A stretch of 12,219 nt of DNA. Source: an uncultured Bacilli bacterium. Its GTDB lineage: Bacteria > Bacillota_I > Bacilli_A > RF39 > UBA660. Shown here piece by piece: positions 1 to 6,909 of the stretch (positions are counted from its first letter, which is position 1; every line of letters starts with the position of its first letter). The notes under the pieces are model-generated. The model was not told where the DNA came from and did no database searches. It saw only the letters and a list, made by a program, of their open reading frames with translations. The DNA lies in assembly GCA_910580135.1 (NCBI GenBank), contig CAJTXC010000038.1, positions 1 through 12,219 of the forward strand, read 5' to 3'. The translations under genes and the position numbers were made by a program.

Positions 1-303
1 AGATTGATGCTTTGTATGTCGAGTTTTTAGAGTCGTTAAAGAATATGGATGCAGAATGTTTCTTTCGATTAGAAGTTCATCGGTTATTATAGGAAAATCA
101 TCACTTACTATTATCTTTGCCGTTTTTAAAGTCCTTTTAAGTGGTGAGGAAAAACATAAATCAAACTTTATATCTTTTAATTTACTTTTGAGTTTCATTG
201 CTTGCTTTATTCCCTCTTCATTTAAGGGAATATCAGTCATGCCTTGCACTAAGCCTTTTTCATTATAATCAGTTTTAGCATGTCTTACCATTATTAGCCT
301 CAT
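1..303 (-). CDS. Histidine phosphatase family protein (phosphoglycerate-mutase-like), partial
   Basis: The N-terminal 101 codons of a histidine-phosphatase superfamily protein; the gene runs off the window. It starts at ATG 303-301 behind GGGTGAT, which matches the 16S 3' end. Residues 6-10 are RHAKT, the phosphohistidine motif, with Ala where the family usually has Gly (RHG). It is followed by a QG..D.PLNEEG..QA block, and then by SPLKRTLKTA near residues 55-64, the usual second conserved block. Family members remove or transfer phosphate on small metabolites in the cytosol; the substrate cannot be told from this fragment. After LIER (about residues 78-81) the expected acidic and glycine-rich continuation (typically .G..EG) is absent, and the last 20 codons look unlike the family. 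The frame may therefore be disrupted or joined to foreign sequence near position 60. The family call is firm; the integrity of the 3' part is doubtful. Confidence 0.8.
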   Translation of the reverse strand, partial: MRLIMVRHAKTDYNEKGLVQGMTDIPLNEEGIKQAMKLKSKLKDIKFDLCFSSPLKRTLKTAKIIVSDDFPIITDELLIERNILHPYSLTTLKTRHTKHQS

Positions 304-370
304 ATTATCACCCGTTTATTATGTTTTTAATACTAAATTTATTATAACGCAAAGAGCTTATTTTTACTAG

Positions 371-398
371 AAAAAAAGATAGCATTAATACTATCTTA
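371..398 (-). terminator. Rho-independent terminator of the ABC exporter operon
   Basis: On the minus strand a 7-bp stem (AAGATAG with CTATCTT) around an 8-base loop is followed by a run of T. It begins at the stop codon of the long ABC half-transporter. The stem is AT-rich and so not very stable, but its position and T tract fit termination between this operon and the downstream phosphatase gene. A TATAAT-like hexamer on the minus strand at about 341-346 could be the -10 box of the phosphatase gene, but no convincing -35 box stands in front of it. Confidence 0.6.
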
Positions 399-2765
399 GT
401 TCTTAAACTGTGAATTATAAAGTTCTGCATAAAAACCATTTTGCTTCATTAACTCTTTATGGTTTCCTTGCTCTATTATGTTACCCTCTTTCATTACTAA
501 TATTAAATCGGCGTTTTTTATTGTGGATAACCTGTGTGCAATGATAAACGAAGTTCTTCCCTTGGTTAGTTTATCCATTGCTTTTTGAACAAGTTCTTCG
601 GTTCTTGTGTCAACAGAAGACGTTGCTTCATCCAAAATAAGGAACGGAGCATCTTTTACCATACCACGAGCAATGGTAAGTAATTGCTTTTGACCAGCGG
701 ATACCGAATCACTATCTTTTACCCTGTAATCTAATACTCCTGGAAGAGATTTTACGAAGTGGTCTACCCCTACCGTTTCTAAAGCTTCCATGACTTTTTT
801 ATCACTTACATGTTTTTTATTATAACGAACATTATCACGAATAGTACCATCAAATAACCAAGTATCTTGAAGTACCATGATAAATAAATCATGAATGTTT
901 TCTCTAGAGAGTTCTTTAGTAGATACACCATCAATTAATATCTCGCCATCATTTATGTTATAAAACTTCATAAGTAAGTTAACCATCGTTGTTTTACCCG
1001 CTCCGGTAGGCCCTACTATCGCTATTTTCTGTCCTGGTTTAACCTTACAATTAAAGTCTTTAATGATTACCTTATCATCTTCATAACCAAACTTAACGTG
1101 GTTAAACTCTATGTTACCCTTAACCTTTTTAGGGTCTAATTTCTTAGTTAAATGACTTTCGTCTTCCATTTCTGGTTCTTCAACAAACTCAAAGACACGC
1201 TCTGCTGCCGCAGCCGTAGACTGAATACTTGTCATTCCTTGTGCAATTTGTGCAAGTGGAGACGTAAATAATCTTACGTATAACATAAATGCTACTATTA
1301 CACCAAAAGTAATGTGTCCATTTATTACAAGTAATGCTCCTACAACGCATACACAAACGTATCCAAAGTTACCAATAAAGTTCATCATTGATGGCATAAG
1401 CCCAGATAGAAACTGGCTCATACGGTTACAAACAAATACGTTATCATTTAACTTATCAAATGTTTTAGATGCATCATAATTACCGTTATACGCCTTAACG
1501 ACGTTATGGTTAGTGTATATCTCTTCAATGTGTCCGTTTAACTTACCAAGTTCTACTTGTCTTGCTAAGAAATACTTTTGTGATTTACCTAAAACTACTC
1601 CCATAAACATAAATCCAAATAAAGAAGATACAATTGCTGTTATCGCCATAACCCAGTTGGTTACGAACATCATGATGATACATCCTACAAATAACGCTAC
1701 CGCACCAACGAGTGATCCCAAGCTTTGCGATAAGTTAACCCCTATCGTATCTACGTCGTTGGTAACACGTGATAATATATCACCTGTTGAATGGGTGTCA
1801 AAGTACTTTAATGCTAGTTTATTTATCTTAACTGATATTTTAGTACGTAAATTCTTAGCAAACTTATTAGACATTATCGCCATCAAAAAGCTTTCTAAGA
1901 AGTTAAATAATGCACTAAGTAAATATATCGTAACTAAAAATATTACTATGTTTTTAATAGAATTACCATCTAGTTTTGGTTTAATTAGGTTTCCTATGCT
2001 ACTTGGTAATTCATCTACTGCTTTATATATTGTTTTAGCAGAAGAATTTTTATCTATATTACCCATCTTAGTTAAGAATTTTACTTTTTCATCCGTCTTA
2101 ACTAAAACACCTTCTATCTTACTTTCTGGAAGTAAAATCTCCTGAATAGATTCTGGCATGTTAGCAAGTGCCTTCATCATTTCGTTTTGGTCTTCCATAT
2201 TTAATGTGGAAATAGTTTCTATAAACTCTATCTTATCATCCGCTGATACGTTTACGTTATTTACCATACTACTTGGTAAAATAACGTTTGTAATACTTAC
2301 TGGAAGTTTTGTTACCTCTTCTGCCATGTTATCTTTATTAGCAGTTTTTAAAAAGTTATTAAACGCCATCTTATCTTCTACTGATATATCGCTAGAGGTA
2401 TTTATCATCATGATGGTGTTATTATCCAGCTTAACATTCATAACTTCTAAACTTACCTTTTTAAAGTTTTCTTCAGATAACGTTTCTTTTATATCGTCTG
2501 TTACGCTGGTTAGCTTTTCTTTATTTAATACTAAACCTTTTGATAATTCATCGGTTAAATCACTTAGTTTGTTAGGTCCTATTATTGAAAGTACGCTTGA
2601 TGCTGCTGCAAGTACTAAAGCGATTATTATAACTGGCATAAATGGTTTTAAATATTTACCCATCTTCTTAATGGTTAATGATAGGTTCTTTGGTTTTTCA
2701 CCTGGGTTTCCACCTGGTCCATGACCTCTTCTTGGAGCACTTGTTTTTCTACTATTATTATTCAT
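396..2765 (-). CDS. ABC exporter half with catalytic ATP site and large outer-loop domain (BmrD/TM288-like)
   Basis: Permease-ATPase fusion, the second half of a heterodimeric exporter. I chose ATG 2765-2763 (789 aa): it lies 9 bases after AGGAGG, whereas an in-frame TTG at 2771 lies only 3 bases after it. It overlaps the stop of the partner gene by 8 bases. In numbering from ATG 2765, a Gly/Pro-rich cytosolic leader precedes TM1 (about 45-62). An outer insert of about 205 residues follows (64-270), then TM2-TM6 (271-505) and the ATPase domain (548-789). The domain has Walker A GPTGAGKT at 585-592, Q-loop Q633, a deviant signature VSAGQ at 688-692, Walker B LILDEA with catalytic Glu 713, and H-loop His 744. 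This half therefore supplies the working Walker motifs, while its partner supplies the canonical signature. In known heterodimers such as BmrCD, the longer half carries an outer domain between TM1 and TM2. Substrate unknown; drugs, lipids or peptides are plausible. Confidence 0.93.
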   Translation of the reverse strand: MNNNSRKTSAPRRGHGPGGNPGEKPKNLSLTIKKMGKYLKPFMPVIIIALVLAAASSVLSIIGPNKLSDLTDELSKGLVLNKEKLTSVTDDIKETLSEENFKKVSLEVMNVKLDNNTIMMINTSSDISVEDKMAFNNFLKTANKDNMAEEVTKLPVSITNVILPSSMVNNVNVSADDKIEFIETISTLNMEDQNEMMKALANMPESIQEILLPESKIEGVLVKTDEKVKFLTKMGNIDKNSSAKTIYKAVDELPSSIGNLIKPKLDGNSIKNIVIFLVTIYLLSALFNFLESFLMAIMSNKFAKNLRTKISVKINKLALKYFDTHSTGDILSRVTNDVDTIGVNLSQSLGSLVGAVALFVGCIIMMFVTNWVMAITAIVSSLFGFMFMGVVLGKSQKYFLARQVELGKLNGHIEEIYTNHNVVKAYNGNYDASKTFDKLNDNVFVCNRMSQFLSGLMPSMMNFIGNFGYVCVCVVGALLVINGHITFGVIVAFMLYVRLFTSPLAQIAQGMTSIQSTAAAAERVFEFVEEPEMEDESHLTKKLDPKKVKGNIEFNHVKFGYEDDKVIIKDFNCKVKPGQKIAIVGPTGAGKTTMVNLLMKFYNINDGEILIDGVSTKELSRENIHDLFIMVLQDTWLFDGTIRDNVRYNKKHVSDKKVMEALETVGVDHFVKSLPGVLDYRVKDSDSVSAGQKQLLTIARGMVKDAPFLILDEATSSVDTRTEELVQKAMDKLTKGRTSFIIAHRLSTIKNADLILVMKEGNIIEQGNHKELMKQNGFYAELYNSQFKN
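1974..2393 (-). repeat. Three tandem repeats of about 49 residues in the outer loop of the ABC exporter
   Basis: The insert between TM1 and TM2 contains three diverged tandem copies. Each has a D/E-K-x-x-F helix start followed, after about 23 residues, by a motif close to LP.SI..(I/V/L)(I/L)(L/K)P. Counting from the upstream TTG (two more than from the chosen ATG), the first proline of that motif is at residues 157, 206 and 256, and the second at 166, 215 and 265, giving a period of 49-50. A weaker fourth copy may precede them around residues 107-132. The spacing suggests an array of small helical units on the outer face of the membrane. This is read directly from the protein; the fold is inference. 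Confidence 0.7.
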
Positions 2766-4509
2766 TTTCAAGTTCCTCCTTTGATAGTTGTGATAAGGCT
2801 ATTTCTTTATAAACCTTACATTTCTTTAATAAATCTTTATGTTTACCAATTCCAACGGTTTTACCTTTATCTAATACAACGATTGTATCAGCGTTTATTA
2901 TGGTACCTATTCTTTGGGCAACGATTATGCTTGTTGCATCTTTTATGTTTTCTTTTAATTCTTTTCTTAAAACATAATCGGTTTTATAGTCAAGGGCACT
3001 AAATGAATCATCAAAGACAAATATTTCCGGATTCTTAGCGATAGCACGTGCGATTGCAACCCTTTGTTTTTGTCCACCTGATATGTTAGTTCCGCCCGCT
3101 GCTATATTTGCTTCATACTTTTGTGGCATGTTTTCTATAAATTCGGTTGCTTGTGCTACTTTAGCAGCCTTTTTAATTTGCTTTTCTGGCACCTCGTTTT
3201 TTCCATAGCCAATGTTATAGTTAACCGTTCCATCAAACATTACGGCACGCTGCGGAACGTATCCTAATTTTTCGTGCAAACTTTCCAAGTTATAGTCTTT
3301 TACGTTTATACCATCTATTAATATTTCTCCATCAGTTACGTCGTAAAATCTCATTATTAAGTTAACGATGGTAGACTTACCTGAACCAGTCGAACCTATT
3401 ATGGCTAAAGTATCTCCTTTTTTTGCTTTAAAAGAAAGATTTTCAAGTACGTATTCATCTGCGTCTGGATATTTAAATGATACGTTTTTAAACTCTATTT
3501 CTCCATAAACTTTAGTATCATCTTTAAAGTTACCATCTTTTATCTTTTCATCAGTATCCAAAACCTCTCTAATACGGCTTGCTGAAACACTTGCTCTTGG
3601 GTACATTATAAATATCATAGCAAGCATTAAAAATGACATTAAAACTTGCATAGCATAACTAGAGAACACCACCATGTTACTAAATATGTCTAGTCTATCA
3701 AACATACCAGCATTACTTAAAAGGCTAGACCCTATGGTATATATTGAAAGAGTTAAGAAGTTCATTATTAAGTACATACAAGGAGACATAATACTCATAA
3801 CCTTTTGGTTAAAAGTTTGTGTTTTAGTTAGTACGTCGTTTCCTTCTTCAAACTTATCTTCTTGGTACTTTTCTGCGTTAAACGCCCTTATTACCCTGAT
3901 ACCATTTAGGTTTTCTCTTGTTAACCCATTTATGTTATCAATTAGTTTTTGAACAATCTTAAATCTTGGTAAAACAATTACCATAAGACTTATTATTACA
4001 ACTAATAAGACTATTACTGCGATGAATGTTGCTAAGCTCCACTCCCATCCCTTACCTAGGATTTTTAAAATAGCCCATACGGCTGTAATAGGAGATTTAA
4101 TAAGCATTTGAAGTCCCATTGCAATAAACATCTGGATGTTTGTTATATCGTTTGTTGTTCTGGTAATTAAACTACTGGTTCTAAACTTTTTCATCTCTTC
4201 CATACTGAAAGATTGTACTTTTTCAAATAAAGACTTTCTGGTTCTTTTAGAGAACGTTGCGGAAACATAGGAAATTAAATAACCTACTATGAATGCTGAA
4301 AAAAGCGATCCTCCAGCACATAAAAGCATGTAACCACCTTGGGTTAATACCTCACTTATTTTGGTACCTTCAGTTTGTACAAGCCTCGTTATTTCGGTCA
4401 TGTAATCTGGTAATTTTAAATCAAGCCAAACTTGAAATAAAATTAGAAGTACGCTTACGAATATTAAGACAAAGTCTTTTTTCTTAAACTCTTTTATTAA
4501 CTTTAACAT
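2758..4509 (-). CDS. ABC exporter half with degenerate ATP site (BmrC/TM287-like)
   Basis: A 583-residue permease-ATPase fusion, first half of the heterodimeric exporter. The start ATG 4509-4507 directly follows the TAG stop of the repressor gene, with an AAGGA ribosome site inside that gene. Six membrane segments fall between about residues 12 and 305. The ATPase domain follows (about 335-583), with Walker A GSTGSGKST at 372-380, Q-loop Q420 and a canonical signature ISGGQ at 476-480. Walker B ends in Asp-Asp (D500, D501), so the catalytic Glu is replaced by Asp. The H-loop His is replaced by Gln 532 in VAQRIGT. These two changes are the known mark of the degenerate half in heterodimeric exporters such as TM287 and BmrC. 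Its signature motif should complete the working ATP site of the partner encoded just downstream. Membrane location is certain from the sequence; the substrate is not known. Confidence 0.94.
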   Translation of the reverse strand: MLKLIKEFKKKDFVLIFVSVLLILFQVWLDLKLPDYMTEITRLVQTEGTKISEVLTQGGYMLLCAGGSLFSAFIVGYLISYVSATFSKRTRKSLFEKVQSFSMEEMKKFRTSSLITRTTNDITNIQMFIAMGLQMLIKSPITAVWAILKILGKGWEWSLATFIAVIVLLVVIISLMVIVLPRFKIVQKLIDNINGLTRENLNGIRVIRAFNAEKYQEDKFEEGNDVLTKTQTFNQKVMSIMSPCMYLIMNFLTLSIYTIGSSLLSNAGMFDRLDIFSNMVVFSSYAMQVLMSFLMLAMIFIMYPRASVSASRIREVLDTDEKIKDGNFKDDTKVYGEIEFKNVSFKYPDADEYVLENLSFKAKKGDTLAIIGSTGSGKSTIVNLIMRFYDVTDGEILIDGINVKDYNLESLHEKLGYVPQRAVMFDGTVNYNIGYGKNEVPEKQIKKAAKVAQATEFIENMPQKYEANIAAGGTNISGGQKQRVAIARAIAKNPEIFVFDDSFSALDYKTDYVLRKELKENIKDATSIIVAQRIGTIINADTIVVLDKGKTVGIGKHKDLLKKCKVYKEIALSQLSKEELENE

Positions 4510-4947
4510 CTAATCATTCCTTTCTTGTTTTAAATTTTCTTTTAACTTGTCTATTGTTTTAAAAAAGGCATCTTTTTCTTCTTTGGTAATACCTTTTAAT
4601 AAAACGCTTTCAAAGTCAGCTATCTTTTTTTCTATCTCTTTATGTTTATTCAAACTATTAACGGTTAATGCAACTTCTTTTTTTCTAGCATCCTTTGCGG
4701 ATTCTTTCCTTATTATAAGGTTATTTTTCACCATCGTATCTAATATGCCCGATATGGTAGAACGCCTTACGCCCACCTCTTTTTCTACGTCGCTTTGATA
4801 TATGGTTTTATCTTTATTAGTAAATAAAAACCTTAGTATTCTAGCTTGCGTATGCGTTAAATTCATTTTTTCTACGCTTTTACATATTTTTCTATCAATC
4901 ATGTTATCAAGCATTTTAATTTCAAATGGAATTTTTCTTTCTTTCAT
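4510..4947 (-). CDS. MarR-family transcriptional regulator
   Basis: A 145-residue winged-helix regulator, the usual length for MarR proteins. Residues 30-78 form the helix-turn-helix part, with the probable recognition helix RRSTISGILDTMVKNN at 61-76. The wing that follows carries the family's D-x-R signature (D86, R88). Flanking helices (about 7-28 and 102-143) would form the dimer interface. MarR proteins bind palindromes as dimers and usually leave DNA when a small ligand binds. It is the first gene of the exporter operon and ends exactly where the first exporter gene begins, so it most likely represses itself and the pump. An inverted repeat overlapping its own promoter is a ready candidate operator. 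The start ATG 4947-4945 has a modest GAGTGAT site. The ligand cannot be read from the sequence. Confidence 0.9.
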   Translation of the reverse strand: MKERKIPFEIKMLDNMIDRKICKSVEKMNLTHTQARILRFLFTNKDKTIYQSDVEKEVGVRRSTISGILDTMVKNNLIIRKESAKDARKKEVALTVNSLNKHKEIEKKIADFESVLLKGITKEEKDAFFKTIDKLKENLKQERND

Positions 4948-4982
4948 AATATCACTCTTTTATTGTAAGGTAGCTAACAAAA

Positions 4983-5000
4983 ATCATTCTAACAAATGAT
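4983..5000. promoter_or_regulatory. Candidate MarR operator: 6-bp inverted repeat over the -10 region
   Basis: ATCATT and AATGAT form a perfect inverted repeat with a 6-base centre, covering the -10 box and part of the spacer of the operon promoter. A direct repeat CTAACAAA (4974-4981 and 4989-4996) overlaps it. A dimeric MarR protein bound here would block RNA polymerase. The repeat is seen; its role as an operator is inference from position. Confidence 0.5.
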
Positions 5001-5014
5001 ATGTATATAGTCAA
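4986..5014 (-). promoter_or_regulatory. Promoter of the marR-ABC exporter operon
   Basis: On the minus strand TTGACT (5014-5009) is followed, after exactly 17 bases, by TAGAAT (4991-4986). A TGT just before TAGAAT makes it an extended -10. The -10 box ends 39 bases upstream of the marR start codon. This is one of the best sigma-A type promoters in the window, and its match is well above AT-rich background. Confidence 0.75.
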
Positions 5015-5037
5015 TGAAATTTTTATTAAGAATTATT

Positions 5038-5063
5038 AAAAAAACTAGAAATTAATTCTAGTT
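5038..5063 (-). terminator. Rho-independent terminator of the ucpA-like gene
   Basis: On the minus strand an 8-bp perfect stem (AACTAGAA with TTCTAGTT) around a 5-base loop is followed by seven T. The stem begins within the stop codon of the dehydrogenase gene. It separates that gene from the exporter operon promoter just downstream. Confidence 0.75.
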
Positions 5064-5850
5064 AAACTCCCATGGTTAAGGTTTCAGGAAGCGTTGATGC
5101 ACCATCTATTACGAATTCTTGACCAGTTATGTAACTTGCTTCTTCACATGAGAGAAAGGCTGCAAGCTCTCCTAATTCTTCTATCTTGCCTAACCTGTTC
5201 ATTGGTATAGCACCTGCTATTCCATCTATTACACTTTGAGGATTATCAGGATTACTTACTTTAGCCATTTTTTCTACCATTGGCGTTAATATGTAGCCTG
5301 GTAAAATAGAGTTAACCCTTATGTTATCACTTACTAGTTCTATTGCAAGACCTTTTGTAAATCCCATGATAGCAGCCTTAGTTGTTGCGTAAGCTACTTC
5401 TCCTACGTCTGCTACCTTCGTTCCGGTAACTGAAGATAAGTTAACAATTGAGCCCTTACCTGATTTTTTTATTAACGGTAGAAGTGCCTTTGTTACATTC
5501 CACGTTCCGTTTATGTTTATGTTAAAGTGTTTATCCCTTAATTCAAAGGACATATCTTCAAACTTTTCCAACATACATATACCTGCGTTATTAACTAGTA
5601 TGTCTATTTTATCAAACTTAGTTCCAATATCCCTTACGGCTCCTTCTACTTGCCTATTATCACTAATATCTACTTTGTATCCTAATGCATCATATCCTTC
5701 TTTTTTTAGCTCGGTAATGGTATTTACTAATTCATCTGAATAATCAAGAATTATAACCTTTGCACCATATTTTAAAAATACCTTTACAATACCAAGTCCA
5801 TTTCCCATTGCACCACCTGTTACAACAGCTACTTTTCCATCTAATTTCAT
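5062..5850 (-). CDS. ucpA: UcpA-type short-chain dehydrogenase/reductase
   Basis: A 262-residue classical SDR, complete. The Rossmann motif is TGGAMGNGLG at 11-20. Asp 36 at the end of strand 2 points to NAD(H) rather than NADP(H). NNAG is at 87-90, and the catalytic residues are N112, S140, Y154 and K158 (YATTK). The C-terminal STLPETLTMGV and the AIPMNRL and ELAAFLS segments match what I recall of E. coli UcpA (263 aa) closely, so this is more specific than a general SDR call. UcpA is a cytosolic oxidoreductase whose natural substrate is uncertain; it has been linked to furfural tolerance in E. coli. The ATG overlaps the last codon of a decayed KilA-N gene (ATGA). A GGGGA lies 9 bases before it. 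Because the gene upstream is broken, it probably has its own promoter inside the pseudogene. A terminator follows directly. Confidence 0.88.
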   Translation of the reverse strand: MKLDGKVAVVTGGAMGNGLGIVKVFLKYGAKVIILDYSDELVNTITELKKEGYDALGYKVDISDNRQVEGAVRDIGTKFDKIDILVNNAGICMLEKFEDMSFELRDKHFNININGTWNVTKALLPLIKKSGKGSIVNLSSVTGTKVADVGEVAYATTKAAIMGFTKGLAIELVSDNIRVNSILPGYILTPMVEKMAKVSNPDNPQSVIDGIAGAIPMNRLGKIEELGELAAFLSCEEASYITGQEFVIDGASTLPETLTMGV

Positions 5851-6751
5851 CTTGTTTCATCCCCTATTCTTATTTTATCTTCTATTAATAATTTACCATT
5901 ATTATCCATTTTTTTCAAGGTTTCTAGTTTACTAATACTTTTATTTTTAATTAATATACTAACTTGCCTTCTAGCAATCTTATTAAGATAAATTAATCTT
6001 TTTCTTTGAGATATTCTTTTTAAAATCATTTATGAGTTAATACTTTCTAAATTACTTAAAATAACTAAATGTAATATATCCGTATAATCCCTAATGTTAC
6101 CCTCTAAATTAGGATTATCTTTTTTCCATTTTCTTTAAGTCATTCCAAATAAAGTTACATTAATAACATCAGCTTCGTTTGCGTAAATTAACTTTTTTTG
6201 TTTTTCAGTTAGTTTAGAACCATATATTTTTTTATTGCATCAGTTTGAAGCATATAATTTGCTTTTGATATTAATCTACTAACTTCCCATTCTTTTTTAT
6301 CTTGATATGCTTCTTTTTTCTTCAATCTTTCAAATTCAGTAATTAGATATAACTTAAATTCTGGTGATAACCAGCTTGCAAACTCAAATGCTATATTTGG
6401 ATGAGTAAATGTTCCATTACTATATTTACCACTATTTGGAATAATTCCAATGACATTAAAATTCTTTTTCCATTTACTTGGTGTCATAGTAAAACGATTA
6501 TATCTAACCTCTTCTATTTTAATTCTGTGTGATTCCACGGAATTAAAATTTTCATTATTTAGTTCTTCCCATAGCGAATAAAAAGCAAATGAATTTTTAT
6601 TGGACATCCAATTTTTAATTACTCCAGATGGATCATCTAGATTTATATACTTCGCCAAATCCGTTAGTGATATATAATTGGTACCATTAATACTCATCAC
6701 CCTTATTTCGTTATCTTTTACATTTATAACCTTATTTTCTATCACGTGCAT
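5847..6751 (-). pseudogene. KilA-N domain protein, broken by one frameshift and two stops
   Basis: The first 176 or so codons encode a good KilA-N domain protein: YISLTDLA near residues 26-33, then THPNIAFEFASWLSPEFKLY near 116-135. KilA-N is a DNA-binding domain of phage and large-virus proteins. At an A7 run (minus strand, 6233-6227) the frame is lost and a stop follows at 6211-6209. Restoring one A gives DAIKKIYGSKLTEKQKK and then YANEADVINVTLFGMT, the usual C-terminal half of this family. In that frame TAA stops appear at 6137-6135 and 6032-6030, and family-like sequence resumes after each: NIRDYTDILHLVILSNLESI between the stops, then QRKRLIYLNKIARRQ. The repaired protein would be about 301 residues. 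The start has an excellent AGGAGG site; ATG 6751 is 3 bases from it and an in-frame GTG at 6745 is 9 bases from it. Three separate lesions argue for decay, not sequencing error. Confidence 0.85.
5890..5918 (-). promoter_or_regulatory. Possible promoter for the ucpA-like gene
   Basis: On the minus strand TTGAAA (5918-5913) is followed after 17 bases by TAAATT (5895-5890), with TGG before it as a partial extended -10. It lies inside the KilA-N pseudogene, 40-70 bases before the dehydrogenase start. The -10 is a weak match (4 of 6) in very AT-rich DNA, so this is only a candidate. Confidence 0.3.
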
Positions 6752-6793
6752 TATCCTCCTAAATAATTTTTAGCTTTTATAATACACATGCTA

Positions 6794-6821
6794 TATATAA
6801 TATTTTGTCGTTTAATATCAA
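6794..6821 (-). promoter_or_regulatory. Possible promoter of the KilA-N pseudogene
   Basis: On the minus strand TTGATA (6821-6816) and TATATA (6799-6794) are spaced by 16 bases, about 45 bases upstream of the start region. The surrounding sequence is so AT-rich that other -10 choices exist, for example TATTAT further downstream. The control region and ribosome site look intact although the gene is broken. Confidence 0.35.
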
Positions 6822-6850
6822 ATTCAAGTTTTTTATATAAGAGTAATTAA

Positions 6851-6879
6851 TTTACACATAGCACACAACATGATATACT
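6851..6879 (+). promoter_or_regulatory. Promoter of the 523-residue membrane protein gene
   Basis: TTTACA (6851-6856) is followed after 17 bases by TATACT (6874-6879), with TGA directly before it as an extended -10. AAAAGGAG (6897-6904) and the ATG at 6910 follow, giving a short leader of about 25 bases. The gene thus has its own promoter, divergent from that of the KilA-N pseudogene. Confidence 0.65.
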
Positions 6880-6909
6880 TATTATATAAATACACTAAAA
6901 GGAGTTCGT

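Noticed and set aside
304..370. A CRISPR array, tRNA or structured leader in the intergenic gaps
   Set aside because: The gaps are short and hold only promoter- or terminator-like elements. No repeated spacer pattern or cloverleaf was seen anywhere in the window.
1513..2724. Two long plus-strand open frames (about 210 and 188 codons) opposite the long ABC half-exporter
   Set aside because: They are antisense to a well-supported ABC protein, have no ribosome site, and read as low-complexity Ser/Ile/Leu sequence typical of reversed AT-rich coding DNA.
5847..6029. A separate small basic protein of 60 residues upstream of the ucpA-like gene
   Set aside because: It has no ribosome site, begins right after an in-frame TAA, and its sequence matches the expected C-terminus of the KilA-N gene in the repaired frame, so it is a pseudogene fragment.
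5847..6233. Alternative genetic code reading the in-frame stops as amino acids
   Set aside because: The internal stops are TAA, and TAA ends most other genes here. TGA ends rlmD and tryptophan is TGG, so the standard bacterial code holds.
6209..6240. Programmed frameshifting at the A7 run of the KilA-N gene
   Set aside because: The restored frame meets two further TAA codons, so a shift alone would not give a full protein. No stimulatory structure was evident.
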